Source of the DNA: Pseudolabrys sp.
GTDB taxonomy: Bacteria; Pseudomonadota; Alphaproteobacteria; Rhizobiales; Xanthobacteraceae
DNA length: 13,496 nt
Assembly: GCA_026125925.1 (NCBI GenBank)
Contig: JAHCKF010000048.1
Coordinates: 1 to 13,496, forward strand
Direction of reading: 5' to 3'
Position 1 is the stretch's first letter, and each line of letters begins with the position of its first letter. Position numbers and translations under genes: made by a program. Shown here one piece after another: positions 5,917 through 13,481 of this stretch. Under the pieces are notes generated by a model. That model worked only from the letters and a program-made list of their open reading frames with translations. It made no database searches and was not told where the DNA came from.

Positions 5917-7382
5917 TGTTCGACTTCGACAAACATCTGGCCGGCCTGTCGCAGCAGACGGTGCTCTGCATCGGCGACCTGATGCTCGACGAGTTCGTCT
6001 ATGGCGACGTCTCGCGCATCTCCCCGGAGGCGCCGACGCCGGTGATCGCGGTGAGGCGCGCCGAGGTCATGGTCGGCGGCGCCGGCAATGTCGCGCGCAA
6101 CCTGGTGGCGCTCGGGTCGCGCTGCATCTTCATCGGCGTGGTCGGCGACGACGAGGCCGGCAAGGCGCTCACGGCCGCGCTGTCGCTGCATCCGCTGATC
6201 GAGTTCTATCTCGCCACCGACAACGAGCGCATGACGACGCGCAAGGTGCGCTTCGTCTCCGAGCATCACTCCGCGCACATGCTGCGCGCCGACTGGGAGA
6301 TGGCGACCGCCATCGCACCCGCCGCCGAGGACGCGCTGATCGGCTACGCCATCGACGCCATTCCGCGCGCCGGCGCGGTGGTGCTGTCGGACTACGCCAA
6401 GGGCGCGTTGACGCCGAAGGTCGTGCGCGCGGTGATCGACGCCGCGGGCAAGGCCGGCAAGCCGGTGATCGTCGATCCCAAGGGCCGCGACTATTCGATC
6501 TATCGCGGCGCAACCTTGATCACGCCGAATCGTCAAGAGCTCGCCGCCGCGACCAACACGGCGGCACGCAGCGACGATGAGATCGCGCAAGCCGCGCTCG
6601 GTCTGAAGCAGGCGCTCGGCGCCAAGGCCGTGCTGGTGACGCGCAGCGAAGACGGCATGACATTGGTAAACGATGGCGGCGCCGTGCATGTACCGTCTTA
6701 TGCGGTGAAGGTGCGCGACGTCTCCGGCGCCGGCGATACGGTCGTCGCGGTATTGTCCGCCATGCTGGCGATGAGCGCCGATTTCGAGAGCGCCATGCGC
6801 GCCGCCAACGCCGCCGCCGCGGTCGTGGTCGGCAAGCGCGGCACCGCGACGCTCAGCGTGGATGAACTGCGTCACCGCATCCTGCCCGAAGCCTCGCTCG
6901 CCGCCGAGGACAAGATCGTGTTCGACTGGTCGCAGCTCGGCGAGCATCTCGACCTGTGGCGCCGCCAGGGCCTGCGCATCGGTTTTACCAACGGCGTCTT
7001 CGATCTCTTGCATCCCGGTCACGTCAAGCTGCTGGCGCAGGCGCGCGCGGCCTGTGACCGTCTCGTCGTTGGCCTCAACAGCGATGCGTCGGTGACGCGC
7101 CTGAAGGGCCCGACCCGCCCGGTGCAGAACGCGCAGTCGCGCGCCGAAGTGCTGGCGGCGCTGGAGGCCGTCGATCTCGTCGTCATTTTCGAGCAGGACA
7201 CGCCGCGCGAACTGATCGGCGAAGTGAAGCCGACCGTGCTGGTCAAGGGCAGCGACTACACCCGCGAGCAGGTGGTCGGCCACGACATCGTCGAGGCACT
7301 CGGCGGCGTCGTCGTGCTGGTCGATCTGGTGCCCGGCCAATCCACGACGTCAATGGTCGAGCGCTCGCGGTCCGGCCGTTAA
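5916..7382 (+). CDS. hldE: Bifunctional heptose 7-phosphate kinase / heptose 1-phosphate adenylyltransferase HldE
   Basis: HldE phosphorylates D-glycero-beta-D-manno-heptose 7-phosphate at C1 and, after GmhB removes the 7-phosphate, joins the sugar to AMP from ATP. The 488 residues compare with about 477 in E. coli. The N-terminal PfkB/ribokinase domain (about 1-320) shows GGAGNVARN (54-62), [13 protein letters not shown] and the catalytic [12 protein letters not shown] (268-279, D274). The C-terminal nucleotidyltransferase domain (about 350-488) shows [14 protein letters not shown] (356-369) with the paired histidines H366 and H369, LKGPTRPVQ and [13 protein letters not shown]. The ATG at 5916 overlaps the hldD stop by one base; a GTG directly before it, at 5913, is also in frame. 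Both domains look complete, with no sign of the split kinase and transferase found in some bacteria. The gmhA and gmhB steps are not encoded in the window. Confidence 0.95.
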   Translation: MFDFDKHLAGLSQQTVLCIGDLMLDEFVYGDVSRISPEAPTPVIAVRRAEVMVGGAGNVARNLVALGSRCIFIGVVGDDEAGKALTAALSLHPLIEFYLATDNERMTTRKVRFVSEHHSAHMLRADWEMATAIAPAAEDALIGYAIDAIPRAGAVVLSDYAKGALTPKVVRAVIDAAGKAGKPVIVDPKGRDYSIYRGATLITPNRQELAAATNTAARSDDEIAQAALGLKQALGAKAVLVTRSEDGMTLVNDGGAVHVPSYAVKVRDVSGAGDTVVAVLSAMLAMSADFESAMRAANAAAAVVVGKRGTATLSVDELRHRILPEASLAAEDKIVFDWSQLGEHLDLWRRQGLRIGFTNGVFDLLHPGHVKLLAQARAACDRLVVGLNSDASVTRLKGPTRPVQNAQSRAEVLAALEAVDLVVIFEQDTPRELIGEVKPTVLVKGSDYTREQVVGHDIVEALGGVVVLVDLVPGQSTTSMVERSRSGR

Positions 7383-7402
7383 GCGAAAAGAGGTGGAGCG
7401 GC

Positions 7403-8149
7403 ATGCCGCGCCTGTCGGTGATCGTGATCGCGAAGAACGAGGCCGCCAATATCGGCGCTTGCCTCGACAGCGTCGCCTTTGCCGACGAGCGTATCGTCAT
7501 CGACGACAACAGCAGTGACGACACTCGCGTCATTGCCGAAGCCAATGGCGCGCGCGTCATTGCCCGCGCGCTGGACGGCTTCGGCGCGCAAAAGAATTTT
7601 GCGTTGGGAGAGGCGTCGGGCGACTGGGTGTTCTCGATCGATGCCGACGAGCGCGTGACGCCGGCGCTCGCCGCCGAGATCGCGCAGGCGACCAGGCAGG
7701 GGACTGCCGACGGCTACGAGCTGCCGCGGTTGTCGAGTTTCTGCGGCCGGCAGATGCGGCATTCCGGCTGGTATCCCGATTATGTGCTGCGGCTGTTCCG
7801 CCGCGGCAGGGCGCGCTTCTCCGACGATGCGGTGCATGAGCGCGTGATCTGCGACGGGCCTGTGGCGCGTCTGAAGAACGATCTCCTGCATGCGCCGGTC
7901 ATGCGGCTCGAAGATGCGCTGTCGCGTATGGACCGTTATTCGACCGCCGGAGCCGCGATGTTCACTGCGCGCGGCAAGCGTGTGAGTTTTTCCAGCGGCA
8001 TCACCCACGGCCTGTGGAGCTTCTTTCGCACCTACGTCCTGCGCGGCGGTTTCCGCGACGGTCGGGAGGGCTTCCTGCTCGCCGTCGCCAATGCCGAAGG
8101 CACCTATTATCGCTACATGAAGGCCTGGCTGGCGGGGCGCAGATCGTGA
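7403..8149 (+). CDS. waaE: LPS core glycosyltransferase, GT2 family, WaaE/KdtX-like
   Basis: Small GT2 (GT-A fold) enzyme of 248 residues, the size of WaaE/KdtX proteins. WaaE of enterobacteria adds a beta-glucose to heptose I of the inner core; the exact sugar and acceptor here are inferred from family only. Visible motifs are LSVIVIAKNEAANI (4-17), the nucleotide-binding VIDDNSSDDT (32-41), the metal-binding SIDADERVTPAL (78-89), a WYPDYVLRLFRRG segment and VHERV (144-148), all standard for this subfamily. There are no membrane segments, so it should act at the cytoplasmic membrane face. A clear ribosome binding site (AGAGGTGGAG, 7389-7398) precedes the ATG. It begins 20 bp after hldE, and its TGA overlaps the GTG start of the next glycosyltransferase by 4 nt. 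Confidence 0.82.
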   Translation: MPRLSVIVIAKNEAANIGACLDSVAFADERIVIDDNSSDDTRVIAEANGARVIARALDGFGAQKNFALGEASGDWVFSIDADERVTPALAAEIAQATRQGTADGYELPRLSSFCGRQMRHSGWYPDYVLRLFRRGRARFSDDAVHERVICDGPVARLKNDLLHAPVMRLEDALSRMDRYSTAGAAMFTARGKRVSFSSGITHGLWSFFRTYVLRGGFRDGREGFLLAVANAEGTYYRYMKAWLAGRRS

Positions 8150-9009
8150 GCCAAGCGGTGAAGGGCCTGATCTCCGTCATTGTCACCACCTATAACCGCG
8201 AGGACGCACTCGCCGCCGTGCTGCGCTCGCTGGCGCGTCAGACCGACCGCGACTTCGAAGTGCTGGTGGCCGATGACGGCTCCGGCCCGGCCACCGCGGC
8301 GATGGTGGAATCCTGGAAGTCCAAGGTCGGTCATCGCGTCGAACATGTCTGGCACGAGGACAAGGGCTTCCGCGCCGGCGAGATTCGCAACCGGGCGGTG
8401 CTGGTCGCGCGCGGCGACTACATTGTCTTCCTTGACGGCGATTGCATCGTGCGCCCGGATTTCGTCGCACAGCACCGCGGGTTGGCTGAGGCGAACGCTT
8501 TCGTCACCGGCAACCGCATTCTGCTGTCACCGGATATGACGGAGCGCGTTCTGCGCGACGGTCTCGAGCCGGAGATCTGGAGCTTCGGCAAATTCATCAC
8601 AGAGCGCCTGCGCGGAGGCGTCAACCGCCTCGCGGCGCTACTGCATTTGCCGCTCGGCCCGTTGCGGCGCATGCGCGCGAAGCAGTGGCAGGGCGCGCGT
8701 TCGTGCAATCTCGCCATCTGGCGCCGCGACCTCGATACGGTCGACGGTTTCGACGCCGACTACGCCGGCTGGGGCAAGGAGGATTCCGACCTGATCGTGC
8801 GCCTGATCAACGCCGGCGTCGTGCGCAAGGATGGCAACTTCGCGACCGGCGTCATTCACCTGTGGCACAGGGAAGCCGACCGCTCGGCCTTGCCCGAGAA
8901 TGAACGCAAATTGACGCAATTGCTGAGCGGCAGCGACATCCGCGCCAAGCACGGCATGTCGGAGCTGAAGGTGAAGCCCATGCCTATGAGCGAAGACGGG
9001 GTAGCATGA
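8146..9009 (+). CDS. Glycosyltransferase family 2 protein (LPS core or O-antigen)
   Basis: A second GT2 enzyme of 287 residues that starts at GTG 8146, inside the end of the waaE-like gene (GTGA overlap). The frame is open to 8014, but the upstream ATG yields arginine-rich residues that are only the shadow of the preceding gene. Family motifs are ISVIVTTYNREDAL (9-22), VADDGSGP (41-48), the metal-binding FLDGDCIVRPDF (95-106) and GARSCNLAIWRRD (183-195). The C-terminal GWGKEDSDLIVRL (208-220) is the galactosyltransferase-type C domain, common in chondroitin-synthase-like and capsular transferases. No membrane helix is evident. It probably adds a hexose or N-acetylhexosamine to the LPS core; donor and linkage cannot be read from sequence. 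The stop overlaps the ATG of the ligase gene by 4 nt. Confidence 0.82.
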   Translation: MSQAVKGLISVIVTTYNREDALAAVLRSLARQTDRDFEVLVADDGSGPATAAMVESWKSKVGHRVEHVWHEDKGFRAGEIRNRAVLVARGDYIVFLDGDCIVRPDFVAQHRGLAEANAFVTGNRILLSPDMTERVLRDGLEPEIWSFGKFITERLRGGVNRLAALLHLPLGPLRRMRAKQWQGARSCNLAIWRRDLDTVDGFDADYAGWGKEDSDLIVRLINAGVVRKDGNFATGVIHLWHREADRSALPENERKLTQLLSGSDIRAKHGMSELKVKPMPMSEDGVA

Positions 9010-10250
9010 CAGTGGCGGCTGCATCGGCCAATCGCGCCAAGGTCATCGACGTCGCCGACGTGCTGGCGATCGCGCTGGCGGCGTCGTTACCCTGGTCGAC
9101 GTCCGCCGCCGGCATTCTCGCCGCCATGTGGGCGGTGACGCTGGTCGCGCTGTTCGATGTGCGCGGTTTGCGCGAGGTGGCGACGACGCCCGCTGGCGCT
9201 TTGCCCGTGCTGCTGGTGCTGTTCGGCATTGCCGGCATGGCGTGGGCCAATGTCAGCCTGGCCGAACGTTGGGATGGGATCGGCTCCTTCGTCAAGCTGC
9301 TCGCCATTCCTTTGTTCTTCGTGCACTTCCGTCGGTCGGAACGTGGCCACTACGTCTTTGCCGCGTTCGTGCTGTCCTGTCTGGTGCTGCTCATTGTCAC
9401 GGCAGCGATCGTCGCCGTGCCGCCGCTCGCCGCCGAGTGGGTCAAGCCGGACAACGTCATCGTGCGCAACGCCGCCAGCCAGAGCGGAGAATTCGTGCTC
9501 TGCATGTTCGGCCTGTTCTATGTCGCGGCCGATTTGATCGAGCGCCGACGTTGGCGCTGGCTTCTCGCCATCGGGCTGTTCGTCGCCGGCATGCTGGTCA
9601 GCATGTTCTCGCTGTCGACCGGGCGAACCGCGCTGGTGACGATGCCGGTGCTGCTGGTGCTGTTCGCGGCGCGCCGCCTGACGCGCAAGGCCGCGACGCT
9701 GGTGCTCGCCGCCGCCGTGGTGCTGGCGGCGGTCGCATGGTCATCGGCGCCTTATCTGCGCGACCGCACCAGTCAGGCGTGGACCGACGCGGAGGCTTAT
9801 TTCGCCACCGACGCGCAGAACTCGTCCGGCGAGCGGCTGGAGTTCTATCGCAAGTCGCTCGGCTTCGTCGCCGATGCGCCGCTGTTCGGGCATGGCACCG
9901 GCTCGATCCACAAGCTCTTCATCGTCTCGTCGGAAGGCAAGACCGGTGCGCAGGGCTCGGCGACCACCAATCCGCACAACCAGACCTTCGCCGTCGCCAT
10001 CCAGATCGGACTGATCGGGGCGGCGGTGCTGTGGGCGATGTGGTTCGCGCATCTGCTGTTGTTCCGGGCCCCCGGCCTGGCGGCATGGGTCGGACTCGCG
10101 GTCGTCGCGCAGAACCTCGTCGGCTCGGTGTTCAACTCGCACCTGTTCGATTTCCTGCAAGGCTGGATCTACGTCGTCGGCGTCGGCGTCGCCGGCGGCA
10201 TGGTGCTGAAGCAGCGTGCCAGCGGCGACCGGGAGATCGCGGCGTCATGA
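9006..10250 (+). CDS. waaL: O-antigen ligase family membrane protein (WaaL-type, Wzy_C domain)
   Basis: A 414-residue polytopic membrane protein, the size of WaaL ligases, which transfer O-polysaccharide from undecaprenyl diphosphate to lipid A-core on the periplasmic side. About ten or more hydrophobic segments are visible (for example 17-30, 36-50, 66-80, 118-139, 161-176, 194-205, 212-220, 230-246, 329-351, 358-377 and 385-401). The Wzy_C signature is present: STGRTALV (204-211, R207), the SSGERLEFYRKSL segment (283-295) at the start of the large periplasmic loop, and the conserved histidine of NPHNQTF (322-328, H324), which corresponds to the functionally essential PHN motif. Between them lies GHGTGSIH. 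The family also includes Wzy O-antigen polymerases; the surroundings of core biosynthesis genes favour ligase. The ATGA overlaps at both ends (9006-9009 and 10247-10250) tie it to its neighbours. Confidence 0.82.
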   Translation: MTVAAASANRAKVIDVADVLAIALAASLPWSTSAAGILAAMWAVTLVALFDVRGLREVATTPAGALPVLLVLFGIAGMAWANVSLAERWDGIGSFVKLLAIPLFFVHFRRSERGHYVFAAFVLSCLVLLIVTAAIVAVPPLAAEWVKPDNVIVRNAASQSGEFVLCMFGLFYVAADLIERRRWRWLLAIGLFVAGMLVSMFSLSTGRTALVTMPVLLVLFAARRLTRKAATLVLAAAVVLAAVAWSSAPYLRDRTSQAWTDAEAYFATDAQNSSGERLEFYRKSLGFVADAPLFGHGTGSIHKLFIVSSEGKTGAQGSATTNPHNQTFAVAIQIGLIGAAVLWAMWFAHLLLFRAPGLAAWVGLAVVAQNLVGSVFNSHLFDFLQGWIYVVGVGVAGGMVLKQRASGDREIAAS

Positions 10251-11332
10251 GCCGCATCGATCTTCCGCCACGGCCGCGCATTCTGATCATCGCCTTGCGC
10301 CGGCTCGGCGACGTGCTGCTGACGACGCCGCTCATCGCCAGCCTGCGCAAAGCCTGGCCGGAGGCGACCATCGACGCACTGGTGTTCGCCGACACCGTCG
10401 GCATACTCGCCGGCAATCCGGATTTGAATGGCGTCATTGCCATGCCGCCACGCCGCACCGCCGCGCAGAGCCTGGCGCTCGTCGGCAAACTGTGGCGGCG
10501 CTACGATCTGGCTGTCTCGACGCAGTCCGGCGACCGGCCGACCTTCTTCGCCATCATTGCAGGCCGTCACCGCGCCGCGCCGGTCGAGGCGCGCGCGACC
10601 GGCGACTTCAAGCGGCGCTTCCTCGATCGGACGCTCGATCTCGTCCCCGGTGTGCATCGCGTCGAGGAGATGCTGCGGCTCGCCGATGCGCTCGGCATCG
10701 GCCGCGAGCCGCGGCTGGTGCCGCCGCGCGCCGTATCGTTCGACGGCATGCCCGATGCACCTTATGCCGTGATCCATGCGGCGCCGATGTTCCGCTACAA
10801 GCAGTGGACAACGAGCGGCTGGCGCGACGTGGCTCAGGCACTGCGGGCGCGCGGTCTGACCGTGATCGCGACCGGCGGCCCGGCAGCGGACGAGCGCGCC
10901 TATCTCGACGACATCTGGCGCGGCACCGACGTGCAGCGGATGGAGGGCGCGCTGACCTGGGCGCAACTCGCCGGCCTGCTCGGCCACGCGAAGGTGTTCA
11001 TCGGGCCCGATACCTCAGTGACGCATCTCGCCGCCGCCTGTGGCGCGCCGACGGTGGCCTTGTTCGGCCCGACCGATCCGCGGCTATGGGGGCCGTGGCC
11101 GGTCGGCGGGTTGAGCGAGCCATGGGCCGACACCGGCGCGGTGCAGCAGCGCGGCAATGTCTGGCTGGTGCAGCACGCGTTCCCGTGCACGCCGTGCCAG
11201 CTCGAAGGCTGCGAGCGGCGGCTCGACAGCCACAGCGCCTGTCTCGACGCGCTGTCGCCGCGTCAGGTCATGGTCGGGGTCGAAGAAGCGCTGGCGGTTC
11301 AGGCCGCCTTGCGGCCTGTCTCGAAGACGTAG
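10247..11332 (+). CDS. Third GT9 glycosyltransferase, heptosyltransferase III/WaaQ-like
   Basis: A 361-residue GT-B enzyme of the ADP-heptose:LPS heptosyltransferase family, distinct from the waaC and waaF products in the same window. It has the N-terminal ILIIALRRLGDVLLTTPLI (12-30) with catalytic D22, the HAAPMFRYKQWTTSGW linker segment, and the sugar-nucleotide site IGPDTSVTHLAAACGAPTVA (252-271, D255), then LFGPTDPRLWGPW. The C-terminal region holds four cysteines, C314, C317, C322 and C332 (PCTPC..GC...C), a cluster seen in many WaaQ-type GT9 proteins and absent from the WaaC and WaaF here. It probably adds a side-branch heptose or another heptose-like sugar to the core. The ATG at 10247 overlaps the ligase stop by 4 nt; the frame is open back to 9128, but that part is only the shadow of the ligase gene. 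The last 34 bp overlap the end of the opposing gene. Confidence 0.87.
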   Translation: MSRIDLPPRPRILIIALRRLGDVLLTTPLIASLRKAWPEATIDALVFADTVGILAGNPDLNGVIAMPPRRTAAQSLALVGKLWRRYDLAVSTQSGDRPTFFAIIAGRHRAAPVEARATGDFKRRFLDRTLDLVPGVHRVEEMLRLADALGIGREPRLVPPRAVSFDGMPDAPYAVIHAAPMFRYKQWTTSGWRDVAQALRARGLTVIATGGPAADERAYLDDIWRGTDVQRMEGALTWAQLAGLLGHAKVFIGPDTSVTHLAAACGAPTVALFGPTDPRLWGPWPVGGLSEPWADTGAVQQRGNVWLVQHAFPCTPCQLEGCERRLDSHSACLDALSPRQVMVGVEEALAVQAALRPVSKT

Positions 11333-12330
11333 AGCAGCCACGTCACCATGGCCGCGCCGGCGGCGAGCGTGACGATCTGCACCGCGACGCCGTTCCACAC
11401 GACGCTGGCCAGCGCCAGCAGGCCGAGGATGACATTGACGCCGAAAATGCGCGCCACGACTTCCATCACGGTGAAGCCGTTTTGCGTGGCGCGCTGATAG
11501 AAGTGCGTGCGATGCGCGACCCAGAACTGCTCGCCGCGCAATATACGGCGGCACAAGGTGACGGTGGCGTCGGCGAGATAATAAAGCGGCAGCAAGAGCG
11601 CCGCGGCGATGTGGCCGCGGCCCGCGAGCCCGATCAGGAGAAAGGCGAGCAGCAGGCCGATGGCGAGGCTGCCGACATCGCCGAGAAACATCTTCGCCAC
11701 CGGTTTATTGAGCGGCGCAAAGCCGAGCATGGCGCCGCACAAGGCCAGCGCGACGCTGATCTCGAGGTCCGTCGGGCCGCCGAATGTCGCGATCGCCAGC
11801 AGGAACAAAGTAATCGGGATGGTTTCGGCCGCGGTGATCCAGTCGATGCCGTCCATGAAGTTTGTGAGGTTGACGAACCACAGCGCGCCGATGCCGAGCA
11901 GGATGCGCTCGATAAAGAACGGCAGCGGCGGCACGACGCGCACATCGTCCGGCAGGGCTGCGAGCACTGCGGCGACGGCGATGCCTTGCAGGACGAGCCG
12001 CGGCGCGACGCCGAGCTGGGCGATGTCGTCGGCGGCGCCGACGACGGCAATGCCGGCAGTGGCGGCGAGCACGATCCACAAGGCCGGATCGTCAAGGAAG
12101 CCGGCGCGCATGGCGATGGCCAAAGTGACGATAATGGTGGCGGCGACCACGCCGATGCCGGCGCCTTGCGGCGTCGGAATTTTGTGCGAGGAGCGCGCGT
12201 TGGGCAGCGCCAGAGCGTAGCGCCGCAGCAGCGGCCGCAGCAGTAGCAGCAGCGTGTAACAGATGACGGCCGCGGCGAGCGCGATGCCGGCAGCGATGGC
12301 GACAATGACGGGCCAGGTGACGATTGTCAT
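11299..12330 (-). CDS. WecA/WbpL-type undecaprenyl-phosphate sugar-1-phosphate transferase
   Basis: A 343-residue integral membrane protein of the MraY/WecA/WbpL family, with about ten or eleven hydrophobic segments. It should transfer an N-acetylhexosamine 1-phosphate from its UDP-sugar to undecaprenyl phosphate on the cytoplasmic side, starting O-antigen assembly. Family motifs in order are ARSSHKIPTPQGAGIG (45-60), the metal-binding ADD (100-102), NLTNFMDGIDWI (144-155), KMFLGDVGSLAIG (213-225) and the basic cytoplasmic loop AHRTHFYQRATQNG (272-285) containing H273 and H276. The RSSH and PQGAG forms resemble WbpL and WbcO proteins more than MraY, so a UDP-FucNAc, UDP-QuiNAc or UDP-GlcNAc substrate is plausible. 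It overlaps the upstream GT4 gene by 4 nt (ATGA on the minus strand) and meets the third GT9 gene tail to tail with a 34-bp overlap. Confidence 0.88.
   Translation of the reverse strand: MTIVTWPVIVAIAAGIALAAAVICYTLLLLLRPLLRRYALALPNARSSHKIPTPQGAGIGVVAATIIVTLAIAMRAGFLDDPALWIVLAATAGIAVVGAADDIAQLGVAPRLVLQGIAVAAVLAALPDDVRVVPPLPFFIERILLGIGALWFVNLTNFMDGIDWITAAETIPITLFLLAIATFGGPTDLEISVALALCGAMLGFAPLNKPVAKMFLGDVGSLAIGLLLAFLLIGLAGRGHIAAALLLPLYYLADATVTLCRRILRGEQFWVAHRTHFYQRATQNGFTVMEVVARIFGVNVILGLLALASVVWNGVAVQIVTLAAGAAMVTWLLYVFETGRKAA
11300..11318. terminator. Candidate bidirectional hairpin within the convergent gene overlap
   Basis: CAGGCCGC (11300-11307) and GCGGCCTG (11311-11318) form a perfect 8-bp GC-rich stem with a 3-nt CTT loop. 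It lies entirely inside the 34-bp stretch where the end of the GT9 gene (stop 11330-11332) and the end of the WecA-like gene (stop 11299-11301, minus strand) overlap. The symmetrical stem would form in both transcripts. No T-tract follows on either side, so intrinsic termination is only a possibility. Confidence 0.45.
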
Positions 12331-13481
12331 GCCGATGCCACCCCCGCCACGGCGCGCGCCTTGTCTGCCAGGAGGCGCCGGTACAGCGCCACGATCTCCC
12401 GGCCGATATGCGCGCTTGAGAATTCCTCGACCGCCATCGTGCGGCTCGCCGCGGCGAAGCGTCGTCGTCGCTCGGGATCCTTCATCAGCGTCTCGATCGC
12501 GGTTGCCAGCGCCTCCGCATCGTCCACCGGGACGAGGAGGGCGTTGACGTCCTGACGCGCGATCTCGCGGCAGCCGGGCACGTCAGTGGCGACCAGGGCG
12601 CGGCCGCAGGCGGCAGCCTCGAGCAGGCTCTTCGGCAGGCCCTCGCGCCGTGACGGCAGCACGCCGATATGCGCCTGCGCCCACACCGTCGCGATGCCGT
12701 CGACATGGCCGAGCACCACCAGATGCGGCCGGTGGCGCCAGCTTTCGATCACCGCGTTCGGGATCGAGGCGGGGTTCGAGGGATCGGGACTGCCGGCGAG
12801 CAGCAGCCGGAAATCGACGCCGCGCTGCGCCAGTATTTCGTGTGCGCAGACCAGCGGCCGCACGCCCTTGTCGTCGAGCAGCCGGCCGACGAAGCCGGCG
12901 GTGAACAGACCGTCCGGCTCCGGCAGCGGCGTCAGTTCGTCGGTGTCAATGCCGGAGCCGGGGATGAGCGCGATGTGATTCTCGGGCACGCCGAGCGCCA
13001 GCACCGCGTCGCGGTCATCCGGGTTCTGCACCAGGACACAGGTCGCCGGCCGATCGAGCAGCCAGCGCATCAGCGGCGCCGCGATGGTGCGCACCAGCCG
13101 CGCCTTCAGCGTCGACGAGGTGAAGGCGAAGCCGAGCCCGGCAAAGGCATTGAGGCGCGCCATCGGCAGGCCGAGGGCGGCGATCGAGCCTAGTACCGAC
13201 GGCACCAGAGCCACGTGGTGCACCAGGTCGGGCTTGAGCCGGCGATAGAGCCGCCGGATTTCGCCGACCGTCGCCATCAGGCGGAACGGGTTGAGGCTGC
13301 CGCGCCGCCACGCCACCGGATGCAGGGTGAAACCTTCGGCGAGGATGGCGCCGCCATGTTTGGCGACGCGCGTCGCGACGTGGACCGAATAGCCGGCCGC
13401 TTTCGCCGCCCGCGCCATCGGCAGGCGGTGCGACATGAAATACCAGTCTTCGGAGACGAGATAGAGAATCGTTTGCGCCAT
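12327..13481 (-). CDS. Glycosyltransferase family 4 protein (O-antigen/LPS assembly)
   Basis: A 384-residue GT-B glycosyltransferase of the GT4 family, the typical length. The N-terminal acceptor domain begins with ILYLVSEDWYFMSHRLPMARAA, a form common in GT4 enzymes next to WbpL/WecA-type genes, and contains HHVALVPSVLGSIAALG. The C-terminal donor domain has LIPGSGIDTDEL (172-183), FVGRLLDDKGV (197-207) and the retaining GT4 E-x7-E pair in SRREGLPKSLLEAAACG (E280 and E288). It likely adds a sugar to the undecaprenyl-linked primer made by the next gene, which it overlaps by 4 nt. The ATG at 13479-13481 gives the normal N-terminus; there is no strong ribosome binding site in the 15 bases left before the window edge. 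TAA reads at the very edge on this strand and could be the stop of a further upstream gene, which I cannot confirm. Donor and acceptor sugars are unknown. Confidence 0.87.
   Translation of the reverse strand: MAQTILYLVSEDWYFMSHRLPMARAAKAAGYSVHVATRVAKHGGAILAEGFTLHPVAWRRGSLNPFRLMATVGEIRRLYRRLKPDLVHHVALVPSVLGSIAALGLPMARLNAFAGLGFAFTSSTLKARLVRTIAAPLMRWLLDRPATCVLVQNPDDRDAVLALGVPENHIALIPGSGIDTDELTPLPEPDGLFTAGFVGRLLDDKGVRPLVCAHEILAQRGVDFRLLLAGSPDPSNPASIPNAVIESWRHRPHLVVLGHVDGIATVWAQAHIGVLPSRREGLPKSLLEAAACGRALVATDVPGCREIARQDVNALLVPVDDAEALATAIETLMKDPERRRRFAAASRTMAVEEFSSAHIGREIVALYRRLLADKARAVAGVASA

Noticed and set aside
5895..7340. Minus-strand open frame of about 481 codons opposite hldE
   Set aside because: Composition is typical of antisense frames (RRGGH-type runs) and there is no recognisable domain; hldE is complete on the plus strand.
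9128..10246. N-terminal extension of the third GT9 gene that would make a 734-residue fusion protein
   Set aside because: The extension is the wrong frame of the ligase gene; the ATG at 10247 with an ATGA overlap gives the normal family N-terminus.
10216..12246. Plus-strand open frame of about 676 codons crossing the GT9 and WecA-like genes
   Set aside because: It runs through the GT9 gene out of frame and then antisense to the WecA-like gene. Low-complexity charged sequence and no motifs mark it as an artefact of GC bias.
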